Part shown: piece by piece, positions 20,588-31,150 of the stretch
How the letters are laid out: each line of letters opens with the position of its first letter
Position numbering within the stretch: position 1 is the stretch's first letter
Source of the DNA: Cordylochernes scorpioides
Lineage: Eukaryota > Arthropoda > Arachnida > Pseudoscorpiones > Chernetidae
Assembly (NCBI GenBank): GCA_030710605.1
Contig: CP092874.1
Span: 38,663,063 to 38,727,062 of the forward strand
Length of the DNA: 64,000 nt
Direction: 5' to 3'
Position numbers and translations under genes: made by a program
Notes under the pieces: generated by a model
What the model was told of the DNA's origin: nothing
What the model saw: only the letters and a program-made list of their open reading frames with translations
Database searches by the model: none

Positions 20588-23330
20588 GAATGTGTCCCCG
20601 GTGATGAAGGTTTGGTTGGGGGAATGACATGTAATGAATGATAACCTAACAAACCTATTATAAAAAAATAAAAGAAATAATTTGTATGCAAATTAGTTAA
20701 AATTATTATTAAGCTACAAGTTAAAAAGAGAAAGATGTTGTAATGGTGATGTATCAATAAAATAAAAATCAAGGTTATAAAAATAAAAACGCACAAAATG
20801 AATGATAAAAGATTAAGGGAAAGTATATAATACAAAATGTTAAATATGTTAAAATGAATCGTTCAAGGAAAATAATATTTTATTGCATAAAAGATGAGAG
20901 GAAAAAAAAATTAAGTTAGTTTATTAACTGAACGTATAATGTGACGCTAGAGGTTGAAAAAGGGATAGGGGGTATCTGAGCATGTTTCTGCAAAAGTAGT
21001 ATCCCAAGCATCCTGCAATGCAATGCGAACTTGTTTAAGTGAGGCATTGTTTTCATTAACAGAAGGCCCAAGATATTCCGTCTGTATCATTAGCTCAGAC
21101 AGCGAAAAGAGGTGGGAAGAATGATGGAGGTAAAAGGGGGAGGTAGAGGTAAGAGGGATCCCTGTTGTCCATAATGATTGTGCCCGGTTGAATTGTGAAA
21201 AAAAAGTGAAAAGTTGAAAAAATGATGAATCGATATGATGCGTCGGGCGATGAGAAAAAAAATAAAAATATCGCGCTGGATATCCTGAACTCATTATTGG
21301 GAATGGTATAGTGAGGAAGGATTGTTCCAGTCGGATTAATCAATGAAAAAAAAACAAAAATGTTCGGCGAACTGGAATCCCTTGGAAGGTTGGAGGTTTG
21401 AAGGATGCGGAAAAGGAGAGGTGGGTGTAAGAGAATTATTGCTGTCAATTTTGATTGTTTCCGGCTTGTGTGGTGAAAAGAAAAAGTTGAAAAATGAAAA
21501 AAATGATGAGCCAGACGATGAGAGAAAAAAAATAAAAAACTAACTGGGTCTCCTGAGCTCACTGTTGGGAAATGTACAGCGAGGAAGGGTCTTCTAGTTA
21601 GTTTAATCAATAAAAAAAAAAAAAGAAAATGGCTGACAAACAATAATCTCTTGATGGATTTTTACAAGTTGGGAGGAAAGGTTCATGGGATAGAGTTAAG
21701 AGGTTGTAAGGGAAGCGTCAAAAATAACATTTTGAAAATCTATTAAGAAAAATAAAATGATAAATGTTTTATCTGTTTAAGAAATATTATAAATATTGTT
21801 ATGTGTAGGTTTTTTAAAATGGTGTCTCAAATAGTTGAAGTTGTAAAATTCTAAGTCTAAACATGATGAAAAAAGAAAATAAAAATATTAAAGGTAATAA
21901 TATATAAAGGGTTGGTTGGTAGTTGAAGGCATTAATAAACAAAATTATATTATCGATTAATAGTGAAATGTTTTATCTACATCTGTAAGTTAAAAAACAA
22001 AGTCCAACACCACAAAACTAGGTAAACTGTAAGTCTATTTACAATAAATGAGAGAAAAGTTAAAAGAAAACAAAAATATTCGTTCCTGAAAAAAGGGAAC
22101 ATATTTACACACAATGTCTAGGTGTAGGTGCAAGATTACTGGTGTCTTTCTAATTTGGCCTACGGGGAGGCAATGTGGCCCTATAAGTGATTGATGGACA
22201 GGCAAGAGTGTTGAAGTAGGAAGGGCTATCTCTGCTAATGATGGATGCTAATGATGGATACAAAGGTCATTCCACCCCTTTAGAAGTAGAGGAAAAAAAA
22301 ACTAGGGGGGAGTTCAGTGCGTCCTTGATTTGTTTGTCGTTGGGATGAAGATTGGATTAATTGTCCTTTTAGAAGGCCAAGATGACGTCTCCTTTGGTCT
22401 CATGTACAGGATCGATTTTAGAGGTGACGGGGACCTAAATTTTAAACGGGGTTGACAAAACGATAAACTATCCTATAACATTATAAAAATAAGATTTGCT
22501 ATAAAATGGATTTTATATAATTTTCCTATCCATTTTAATCTGGCAGTTTCCGCTGTTAGAAGGATATTAAATTTAATCTGTAATATTGAAATCGTGGGTG
22601 TGAATAATTGGGAAAAGGTAGGCTATGAAAGAATTAATTAATTAACTATTGTATAAATAAATGTGTTATGATTATGCGAAATGTGTTAATGGGATATGGG
22701 ATATGCGAGAGGAATTAAAATTGATGTGAACAATGTAGAAGTGCGAAATAAAAATGTATTTAATACGTAAATAACAATTTAACACAGGCAGGAATGAAAT
22801 GCAATGGGATATGGAAATTTTATGGTATGTTATTTAGTTTTCGCATATTACATTTATAGTTGTATTTATAATTGTGGGAAAAATGGGACGCACATTTTGA
22901 GATGAGATAATTTAAAATTGATATTTATAAAAATACAAATCTAGGACTAGTTTTTACAAACTTTAAATATTGAGAAATATCAATTTGAATAGTAATAGGT
23001 CAAGTAAAATAAAGAGCGTAATAAATTTAATTATTAATATTATGGCTATAAATAAGGTATTAAAAAAACACACAAATAAGTTTAGAAAATATGATTCGAG
23101 TAATAAAATATAATATGATTTTTTATGTAAAATTGAAATTAATGAATTAAAATTTGAAAGTTGCTTAAAATAAAGTAAAAATTGATAAATGAGGGTGTAC
23201 AAGATTTAAAATTTGAATTGAAATGTTATAAAAATTGCAAAATTTGATTTAAAATGATTACAGTGAAAATAAACATTAAATTTATGGAGAATCAAGTTGT
23301 TTTTAAAAACTCACAGTTTTGAGGATTGTT
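20588..23330 (-). other. AT-rich interior of the LTR element, no recognised gene
   Basis: Strand-asymmetric: the minus strand is pyrimidine-rich, so the open stretches (for example 21095-21643, 182 codons) are Phe/Leu/Ser/Ile-rich and look like composition rather than genes. Two degenerate copies of a ~280-bp unit occur near 21240-21380 and 21520-21650. Both have GATGAGA...A-run, CCTGAACTCATTATTGGGAA-like text, a GAGGAAGG tract and TTAATCAAT plus an A-run. I see nothing else to annotate. Confidence 0.5.
21100..21660. repeat. degenerate ~280-bp tandem repeat
   Basis: The block from about 21240 (GATGAGAAAAAAAATAAAAA, then CTGAACTCATTATTGGG, AGTGAGGAAGGATTG, TTAATCAATGAAAA) recurs about 280 bp later with substitutions (CTGAGCTCACTGTTGGG, AGCGAGGAAGGGTC, TTTAATCAATAAAA). 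Confidence 0.6.
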
Positions 23331-23333
23331 CAT

Positions 23334-23777
23334 TCAGGAGACTTGGTCTTTAGTTTTTGTCCCGCTGATGGGGCCTGGTGGTCGCTTTTTGCGATGGTTG
23401 CCATGGGACATCGTCGATGTTGGTTGGCGGGGCAATGCCAGGATTTCTCGATGAATCTTGTCTGCCTGTTCGGGCCGATGGGGGAAGATGTTCGTGGCGC
23501 AGGAGATGTCGATGGGGGCGATGATGACCTTCTCGATGCGAGGTGCAGTTAGTTCTCGCATGGCGTCTTTTAGGTGGCTTACTCGGTCTTCGCAGTGGGG
23601 CTGCATGTTGGTGAGGGCATCCGCGACGTATTCGTCTCCAGCCTCCGTCATCCTCTGCATGCTGCTGTCCTCAGTTACCCTGTCGACTTTAACGGGTTCT
23701 GTAGTAATCCCGATGTGGAATGTACTGGGCAGTCGTGGTAGTGGGTGCGTGATGGGATTCCCGCACTGGGACAGCAA
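23334..23777 (-). CDS. hypothetical protein leaving the 5' LTR
   Basis: 147 codons, first ATG inside the right-hand LTR, so leader position in the minus sense. GC-rich unlike the rest of the interior, hydrophilic, with two Cys (QPHCED, ISCATN) and a basic Pro-rich end (HRKKRPPGPISG). I do not recognise the family. Its position is that of a gag start, and it could be a truncated gag or captured sequence; the start inside the LTR is uncertain. Confidence 0.4.
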   Translation of the reverse strand: MLSQCGNPITHPLPRLPSTFHIGITTEPVKVDRVTEDSSMQRMTEAGDEYVADALTNMQPHCEDRVSHLKDAMRELTAPRIEKVIIAPIDISCATNIFPHRPEQADKIHREILALPRQPTSTMSHGNHRKKRPPGPISGTKTKDQVS

Positions 23778-24260
23778 GAGACAGAGGCAGGTCTAGATGG
23801 TAACTCCAAGAAGGTAGAGGTAGACCACGGACGAAGGCAAGTCGGACCACGGGCGCCACGGATGCCCTACATCGCGGATAGGGGTGAGAAACCCGACCGT
23901 ATGACGGCGTCGCTCTGAAAACAACTAACCAACTCTGTCCCATCTTGGGGGACCTTATATACTGGACTCTGGCATATGTTGACGAGTTCTGATTGGTTCC
24001 CGTAATCACGCCACCTGTCAAGCGCTGGGTTATTAATTATGTCTGGCCACCTGTTCGGCCACCTGCTGACGGGGGAATGAACTCATTATCATAAATACCT
24101 GTTCGTCTGGCCTTTGTCGTCGTCTGGTCTACCTTTTACCTCTTTGTTTTATTTGTCATTTCTATTGTTATACAAGGTTGATACATATTTTTATATAGAG
24201 ATGGGGTTATGATAAATATTAGGAGAAGGTTGTGATCTAACTAGTTTAAAATATACTACA
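23700..24260 (-). repeat. LTR (5' copy in the minus sense)
   Basis: Near-identical to 20027-20587; TATATAAG at 23954-23961 on the minus strand. Confidence 0.85.
23954..23961 (-). promoter_or_regulatory. LTR TATA box
   Basis: TATATAAG within CCAGTATATAAGGTCCC on the minus strand, about 300 bp into the LTR, as expected for a U3 promoter. Confidence 0.55.
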
Positions 24261-25475
24261 TATATTTTTTTTAGTTGCGATGAAAGAAATAACTCTGGGA
24301 AATTTATTTAGGATGGTTCAGAAAATCTACAAAAAAAAAAAAAAACAACCTGAATGAAAATATAGAATGTAATATACAGCCACCTAATTAAAATATAATA
24401 CCACAAAGTTAAGTTATTTTAAAGTTCCATAAGATATAGGTGTAAATTGAATGGTATTTCAACTTTGCGACCATTCTCTATGACTTTATTGTTGACAATA
24501 ATTGCTTTGACTTGGATTAATATTCAAAGAAAAATCTCCGAATGTATGCCTGAGAGTATGTTATTTATGAAGTAAAACATATATTCACTGAGAAGTAACT
24601 TATTTCTGGGTAAGCCTATTATTAAAAGGACTACCACTCTTGATTTGTCATTGTTCTAATCATTAAAAGATTTTTTTTACGTCGGCTTAATTTATATTTA
24701 GCTCACACACTAATATATTATAATCTCACGAGTTATATGTGAATATGTATACATGTATATACGATGTTATATAGATTTATAAATTTATCTTTTCATTAAC
24801 AGTCATTTCGTGCCACTTCTATACGTTGCCAGAGTTGATCTGCCATAGCTACAGATGCAGAGGTATTGGCTATGGGAAAATCGACCAACATGTTCGATTG
24901 GTTACTCTTTCTGCTCCAGAGTAAATATTTGAGGAACAAACTTGTAAGATCGTATTTTAAGGTCCATATCATCATGGATAATGGAATGGCCTATCCTTAA
25001 TGAAACTCTAGTTTCTTTGGAAACTTCTTTGATTAATCCATGAATAGAAAAGGAAACACCAAACACGAGTGTTTTCAATACATAAAATAACAAAATTTAA
25101 CTGTTCCGCAGTAAGAAGAGTAAAATTTTGTTTTATATGTAAGGTAAACGGGGAAAAATTTATGCCTTGGTTTTTTCACTACTTTTTTATTTTTATCCGA
25201 TATTGAAACACCTGGGCTTTATATTTCAACATTATCAGGAACACTCACCGTTTTAGGTCGTTCACATCTTGTGTCATCTTTCATGTAAGTTCAACCATCT
25301 TTACACTTAAACAATCTATCTCGAAAATTCGGTTCTTCCTTAACACAATATTACCCAAATATTTTGTAACAATTCAAAGCTCTCACTGGCTAGATTATCG
25401 GTAGCAGAAAATCAAACAAACACTTTATTCAATTTTAATGTCCATATCAATTCATCCACGCCGCTATTACTACTA
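24261..25475. repeat. macrosatellite filler
   Basis: Parallel to 40147-41390. Includes the CATTTCGTGCCACTTCTA, ATCTGCCATAGCTACAG and ATCGACCAACATG segments that recur at 30620, 37380, 40690 and 44785. Non-coding. Confidence 0.65.
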
Positions 25476-26698
25476 ATAGGAGACTTGGTTATCTACACAT
25501 TTTTTCCAGGGGGAAAAAAGTTGTTGAAATTAGAGTTCAAAGTCAATTTTTCTAAGCTTATTTAGCTCTATCGTCGCATTTTCAATTATTTCCGATGACG
25601 ACGAAAAGCGCCTGCTTTTTAACGTCATTTCAAGTTTTGGATCACATGGGGCGATTTCTGGAGAGTAAGGAGGATACGGCAAGACAGATACAGAGTGTTT
25701 GGCTGAATAGTCTTGAACACTAATGACTCTATGAGCAGGGGCATTATCATGTAGCAATTTCCACTGTTTTGATTTAAGAGTTGGTATCTTTTTCTTATTA
25801 TCGCATCACGAAGGCGCACAAGTATTTATTTGAATGTCTGTTTATTAATAGTAACACCTTATTTAATAAATTCATAATAGACAACTCCTTGATAATCGAA
25901 AAACACTACAAGCATTACTTTTCCTTTGGACTTGTCAAGACGAACTTTCTTCTTCCTAAGAGAACTTGGTGTGTGCCATTCGAGTGATAGTTTTTTGGTT
26001 TGTCGATAAAAAAGAAAGCAACGTGTTTCTCACCAGGTATTCTTGTTTTTGAAAAATTAGAATCATTATTTTGAATTTTCAATTAAATCTTTTCCAATTG
26101 ATAATCTGGTTTCTCTTTTGTTCATCTGTTAAATTTCGTGGGACAAAATACCCTACAAAGTTTTTTATGTTTAAATGTTCAATATTTTTTTTTTTTGACA
26201 ACTATCATACGAAATTCCAAATATTTATGAAATATTATCAATAGTAATTTTTCTATCAGCAACAATTATATCACGTAACTGTCCAATATTACGATCCGTG
26301 GTTGACGTCAATGGCCGACCTGACCTTGAATCATCTGCGATGCTCTTACGGCCATCTTTAAAACGTTTATACCAGAAATAAACTTGCGTTCGTGACAATT
26401 TTCGTCTTCATTAGCTTCATTCATTAATGCTAATGTCTCTGTGAAAGACTTTTTTAATTTTACACAAAATATAATATTTGCACTTTTTTCAAATGATGAA
26501 ATTGCAAAAATCGACGCGAGCTAAAAACTTACAACAAAAATATGCCTAAAATGAAAACTACGCATGGGCATTTACTGGCGTTGCTAAATTAAATTATAGT
26601 TTAGGCTTTGTTCTTTACAGTAAAATTGATTTTACATTTTTCAAAAGTTGCTTTATATTTTATTTTTCAAAAGTTCGGAACTTTTTGATCCTACCTTG
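25476..26698 (-). mobile_element. mariner relic, left end deleted
   Basis: Sister of 41391-42715 inside the large duplication. The right inverted repeat ends GATCCTACCTTG followed by TA (26699-26700). About 90 bp including the left inverted repeat are missing. Remnant transposase lies at 25530-25820. Confidence 0.75.
25530..26480 (-). pseudogene. mariner transposase remnant
   Basis: HDNAPAHR (25730-25760) is the second catalytic Asp region and YSPEIAPCD (25650-25680) the third; upstream residues are spread over several frames. Multiple stops; not functional. Confidence 0.7.
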
Positions 26699-26700
26699 TA

Positions 26701-27875
26701 TTCTAAAAATAAAATAATTTTATAATTTCAGGCACACGGGCAAGAAATTACATGCACCTGGTGTTAACTTTTTCTCTCTTTTTAATAGGCATGTACATTT
26801 TTCACTAAATTTATTTTTTTTTATTAGGCAAATACCGGAACTTTTTGATACCTTGTATTTTATATATTTTTTTATGGTTAACCGTAGCAGTAAAACACTA
26901 TTTTCGAATGTGAAACAATATACTATGTGTGAAGGCTATGTATAATATAACCCTTCTATTCAATACATTTGCTATTGCATAAAGGGAATATCAGGAAGAT
27001 TATTGTAAATAGAACATCTGAGTTCAATATCTACATTTACATTTTTACTAATATTCTATTGTATACATATTTTGAATCCGAGTCTGTTAGTTTGGGTAGA
27101 TGGTCAATAGATGACACTTATTTAAGGATTAATTTTGATGTGAGAGGTGACCTTTTTGTTATAGACCAAAATTATTAAAAATACTTATTTGTAAAATCAA
27201 AGGGGATTTTAATGAAAGTCAATGATAAGAATTAAAACTTTTAAAATTAAAGGAATGTATGATTTTTCACTCTGATATGGGCCTTGTTATGTTAATATAG
27301 AAGATTTTAAATTACTTTGATCGATGTATTTTATAAATATTTAACACAATAATCCTTATTATCTTTTTACTGAAATGATAAGAGTTGAGGAGGGCTTTGT
27401 TCATGAGTGATGAAACCTCCAAGTGGTGTCGCCAATTCAATTTACCAGGTTTATGTTTTCCATTTTATGCGCCCACTTCTATAACACATATACTATCTTG
27501 AAAAGTGATTGTTTTACACAGAGTGTCTATTTTTGTCTGGATATTATTTGTCAATGTTAATTGAAATTGATTACTTGATTTGTTCAAAGTGACGCTTTGG
27601 AATATAGATTGGTCTCTATAGAGATATTCAAAATGTTAAAAATTTCTTAAAATAGTTTTCTCTCTTATCTTCTGAATGATACCACTCTCTACAACTGTGA
27701 CGATTGCATGGGAGAGAAAATACTTAGACAGAAAATTTTAACTTGCCTGAATATCTCCATATATATTTCACACTCTTCTAAAATAAAATATATAATATTT
27801 GATTATCCGATTGAATTAAAACACCTTCACAGAGTAGAGTCTTTACAAGTTAAAAATACTCCAAAGAAAAAAAGG
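26701..27875. repeat. macrosatellite filler with an older mariner tip
   Basis: Parallel to 42716-43802. Contains GGAACTTTTTGATACCTTGTA (26840-26865), a solitary mariner-type end older than the nearby copy, and the CCTCCAAGTGGTGTCGCC segment near 27417. Non-coding. Confidence 0.6.
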
Positions 27876-27947
27876 TGCCGTGACCAGGATTCGAACCTGG
27901 GTTATTGCGGCCACAACGCAATGTCCTAACCACTAGACGATCACGGC
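27876..27947 (-). tRNA. tRNA-His(GTG), consensus copy
   Basis: Exact 72-nt consensus. Pairs with 28242-28313 as the best-preserved cassette. An A-run precedes 27876 on the plus strand (terminator in the tRNA sense). Confidence 0.9.
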
Positions 27948-28241
27948 AGGTGACAACTGGACACTTACTGGGTTACTTGAGGGAAAGAAATTGGTCATGT
28001 GATCTAGAGCAACATTGCAGGAATTTTCTTATTTCCAATCTTTACTATGTCCAATGAAAGTAAATTGTTTCCTGTGTGCACTCATGGAAAAAGGCATTGA
28101 GAAAAAGTATTTTAAAATCTGTTTAGAAGCCCAATTGTTCTTCAGTAAAATAAACTATCAGAAAGCGATAACAAATGGCCACTTTGTTTCACGTGACCAG
28201 TCTTCCCCTCAAGTAGTCCTATGAGTGCCTAGTTGTCACCC
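27948..28241. repeat. tRNA-His cassette spacer (type example)
   Basis: 294 bp. Left arm GGTGACAACTGGACACTTAC...TACTTGAGGG; right arm is its inverse ending TAGTTGTCACCC. The centre (28020-28180) is A-rich with TTTCCTGTGTGCACTCATGG. Together with the two tRNAs the cassette is one imperfect palindrome of 438 bp. Confidence 0.75.
28190..28195. promoter_or_regulatory. E-box core CACGTG in cassette arm
   Basis: CACGTG in the context TTTCACGTGACCAG, 47 bp upstream of the plus-strand tRNA. The same core recurs at 3845-3850, 32514-32519 and 58179-58184 and in most arms. Recurrence may reflect shared origin alone. Confidence 0.3.
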
Positions 28242-28313
28242 GCCGTGATCGTCTAGTGGTTAGGACATTGCGTTGTGGCCGCAATAACCCAGGTTCGAAT
28301 CCTGGTCACGGCA
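28242..28313 (+). tRNA. tRNA-His(GTG), consensus copy
   Basis: Exact consensus, followed by CTTTTTTTTTT, a strong Pol III terminator. Confidence 0.9.
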
Positions 28314-28748
28314 CTTTTTTTTTTACAAATATTTTTTTAGTTGAGATAAAATGATTAACTTTTGAAAGGTAATTGGGAAAGTGAAAAATTTCCAAAATAA
28401 AAAACGAAAGCAATATATTTGATAATTAAAGATATATTTACAGCCAGCCAATTAAAATGCAATATCCTAGGTTTATGGTATTTTAAAATATCATAAGTGC
28501 ATATTGATTGAAATTGCTGCTTTTCGGCCATTATGACCATTATTGTTGATAATAACTGTTGTGATTTGGATTAACAGTCAATAAAACAGTCACCGAATGT
28601 ATTCCTGGGGTAGGTTATTTATGGAATACAACATATATTTACAGAGTAGAACAACTCTGGATAAACTCCATTATTTAAAAATACTAACACTTTTATTTTG
28701 TCATTGTTTCCATCAATAATAGTTTTTGGTTAAGTAGACTGAATTTAT
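28314..28748. repeat. macrosatellite filler
   Basis: Parallel to 44241-44680. Ends in AGACTGAATTTAT (28736-28748), the target site of the Penelope insertion. Confidence 0.65.
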
Positions 28749-28815
28749 TAATTAAAATAAAAACATAAGCCTCCAGGGAAAAGTTTATTTTAAAAATATT
28801 TTTTATTTAAAAAAT

Positions 28816-28851
28816 CTCGAGCTTTCGGGCAAGTACGCCCTTCTACGGGAG
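28816..28851 (-). ncRNA. hammerhead-like motif in inverted Penelope end
   Basis: Inverted copy of 30382-30417 with the same core and stems. Confidence 0.5.
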
Positions 28852-29131
28852 AAAATGCTTTATATGATTAACACCCAATGAAATATGATTTAAAATTAAA
28901 TAAAGTCAATTTTCTGTTTACATTTGCTTTAAAAGCACGATCAACGCGGGCTTCTGTTGCGCGTGCTTCACTTGGAGGTTATGGGCTGGGCTCAGGGAAT
29001 ATAATGTTATAAATTTCCGGAATATCTATTCTTCTGTTGATGCTATTGTGCTTTCTGGATATGATGGATTCTATTATAATAAGAATTCTTCGGTGCTGCT
29101 TAGTATCAGCTGGTGTGGGACCGAATAATTA

Positions 29132-30253
29132 TTGAGAGAAAACAAGGTTGATCAGATCATAGTCAGGAAAATAACTAAACTTATAGCCCTATGCCTCGAA
29201 ACAAATATTCTAACATACGATTCCAAAACTTACGAACAGATTAAAGGTTCTCCCATGGGGAGCTCTCTTTCAACCTCAGTAGCCGAAATAGTTATGCGTC
29301 GCATAGACAATTGGATAACATCCCTATTCCCGTCAGATATAGTTTTATGGCGTCGTTATATTGACGACATATTCTGTATATGCCCCGAAAATCAAACCAG
29401 GAACATTCTAGAAAGACTCAACAGTTACCATCCTAACCTAAATTTCACTTTTGAAAAAGAAACCAACAATAGCCTGCCTTTTCTAGATATAAAAATTATT
29501 CGCATACAGAATCAATTCCAAACAACTGTTTATTATAAGCCATCCTTCAACCCCGACTATATCCGTTTTTCCTCCTACTGCCCACTCAGCCATAAAATCA
29601 ATACCGTAAAGACCTTAACTAAACGTATCCATAGCCATTGTTCACTTCAAACTTTTAAAACAGAAGAAACTCAGAATATTATAAGAAATCTAAAGACTTG
29701 TCAATACCCTTTATCATTTATTCTAAGACATTTCTATAGCCCCTCTGAAATTCAGAATTCCCCAATCTATAAATCTATTAGCAGTATTCCTTATTCACCA
29801 GTATCTGTTTCTATAGCCCGTCATCTGAAGAAATTTGGAATCAAAACCTTTTTCAGAAACTCACCTAATTTAAATTCGTTACTAAGAAACCCCATAACAA
29901 AGAACAATACCATTTATTATCCTTCCAATATTAAGAATGCCATATACTCCATAGAATGCAACGAATGCAAAACCAAATATGTCGGCGAAACTGGCAGACA
30001 TTTAAATATAAGAGTATCAGAACATAAACGAAATATCGATAATCAAGACAGTAGATCTTTAGTATACCAACATATAAGAGAAACAGGCCATTCCTTCTCC
30101 CTATCAGAACCAAAGACCCATTACTCCAACATCCCCAATAGACTACAGAGACTAATAATAGAATCCATCATATCCAGAAAGCACAATAGCATCAACAGAA
30201 GAATAGATATTCCGGAAATTTATAACATTATATTCCCTGAGCCCAGCCCATAA
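29132..30253 (+). pseudogene. Penelope RT (partial) + GIY-YIG endonuclease
   Basis: 373-residue open frame. RT part: KGSPMGSSLSTSVAEIVM, catalytic RRYIDDIFCI (residues ~70-80), LPFLDIKI and the thumb. C-terminal GIY-YIG nuclease: AIYSIECNECKTKYVGETGR then RVSEHKRNI, with Tyr, Arg and the EH motif kept. Upstream RT motifs are missing through 5' truncation (full proteins are roughly twice as long), so it is not autonomous, although no internal stop is present. The first ATG is simply the first in the surviving frame. Confidence 0.9.
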
Positions 30254-30381
30254 CCTCCAAGTGAAGCACGCGCAACAGAAGCCCGCGTTGATCGTGCTTT
30301 TAAAGCAAATGTAAACAGAAAATTGACTTTATTTAATTTTAAATCATATTTCATTGGCGTGTTAATCATATAAAGCATTTT

Positions 30382-30417
30382 CTCCCGTAGAAGGGCGTAC
30401 TTGCCCGAAAGCTCGAG
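30382..30417 (+). ncRNA. hammerhead-like motif in Penelope 3' end
   Basis: CTC, core CCGTAGA, stem II GGGC-GTACTT-GCCC, then GAAAGCTC and GAG. The layout equals a minimal hammerhead with a self-complementary AGCT stem III and C17, but the core has C for U4 and U for A6. Probably a diverged or weakly active variant. Confidence 0.5.
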
Positions 30418-30521
30418 ATTTTTTAAATAAAAAATATTTTTAAAAGAAACTTTTCCCTGGAGGCTTATGTTTTTATTTTAATTATAATTCAAGGGATTAT
30501 TTGATCGAAGACTGAATTTAT

Positions 30522-31150
30522 ATTCAGCTCACTCATTAATATATTAATCTTATGAGATATATGTAAATAATTGTACATACGATGTTATATGGAATCAGAA
30601 ACTTATCATTTATTAACAGTCATTTCGTGCCACTTCTACACATTGCCAGTGTTGATCTGCCATAGCTAAAGGTGCAGAGGCATTTGCTTTGGGAATATCG
30701 GCCAACATTTTCGATTATCGACGTTCTGCTCCATAATTAATATTTGTGGAACAAACTTTTAAGATCGTCTTTTAACGCCCAGATCATCATGGGTATTAGA
30801 ATGACATATCCTAAATGAAACTCTGGTTTCTTCGGATACTTCTTTGATTAATATAAAGCAATAATGCGCCATTCATATATAGGAAATGAAACACCAAAGC
30901 ACGAGTGTTTCCCATATATATAAAACACACTCTACTGTCCCGCAGTAAGGACAGTAGAAGTTTGTTTTATATGTGATATGTGTCTTGGTTTTGTTCATTT
31001 CCTTGATTATTATTTTTCGATATGGAAACACCAGGTCTTTATATTTTTAAAATAATCAGGAACACTTATCATTTTAGGTCATTCACCCCTCGTGAAATTT
31101 TTCACGTAAGTTCAACACACCATCTTTATACTCTTAAATATATATTAATA
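30522..31150. repeat. macrosatellite filler
   Basis: Parallel to 44690-45312 (CTCACTCATTAATATATTAATC, TGGCGCG-type AATGCGCCATTC, CGCAGTAAGGACAGTAGAAG). Non-coding. Confidence 0.65.

Larger units (their letters stand above)
20027..24260 (-). mobile_element. non-autonomous LTR retrotransposon (LARD-like)
   Basis: Two 561-bp direct repeats (20027-20587, 23700-24260) beginning TGTAGTA and ending TACTACA, flanked by TATA. I see only two differences between them, so the insertion is recent. The empty site is visible at 40127-40150 (CTTTTTAAATTTAGAAATATTTT). The minus orientation is inferred from a TATATAAG box in each LTR and an open frame leaving the right-hand LTR on that strand. The 3.1-kb interior has no gag, protease, RT or integrase signature, so it must be mobilised in trans. 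Confidence 0.8.
28749..30508 (+). mobile_element. Penelope-like element, 5'-truncated with inverted 3' end
   Basis: Flanked by a perfect 13-bp duplication AGACTGAATTTAT (28736-28748, 30509-30521). The left ~330 bp (28749-29078) is an inverted copy of the right end (about 30145-30470), including the ribozyme-like motif. Partial inverted or tandem ends are typical of Penelope. Absent from the sister region at 44660, so younger than the duplication. Confidence 0.85.

Noticed and set aside
20947-21643. Phe/Ser/Leu-rich minus-strand frames of 115 and 182 codons
   Set aside because: They follow from pyrimidine-rich composition and the tandem repeat; low-complexity residues, no signal or membrane topology that is consistent between frames.
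29132-30253. Telomerase-like reverse transcriptase
   Set aside because: The GIY-YIG nuclease and 13-bp target duplication identify Penelope; no telomerase-specific region is seen.
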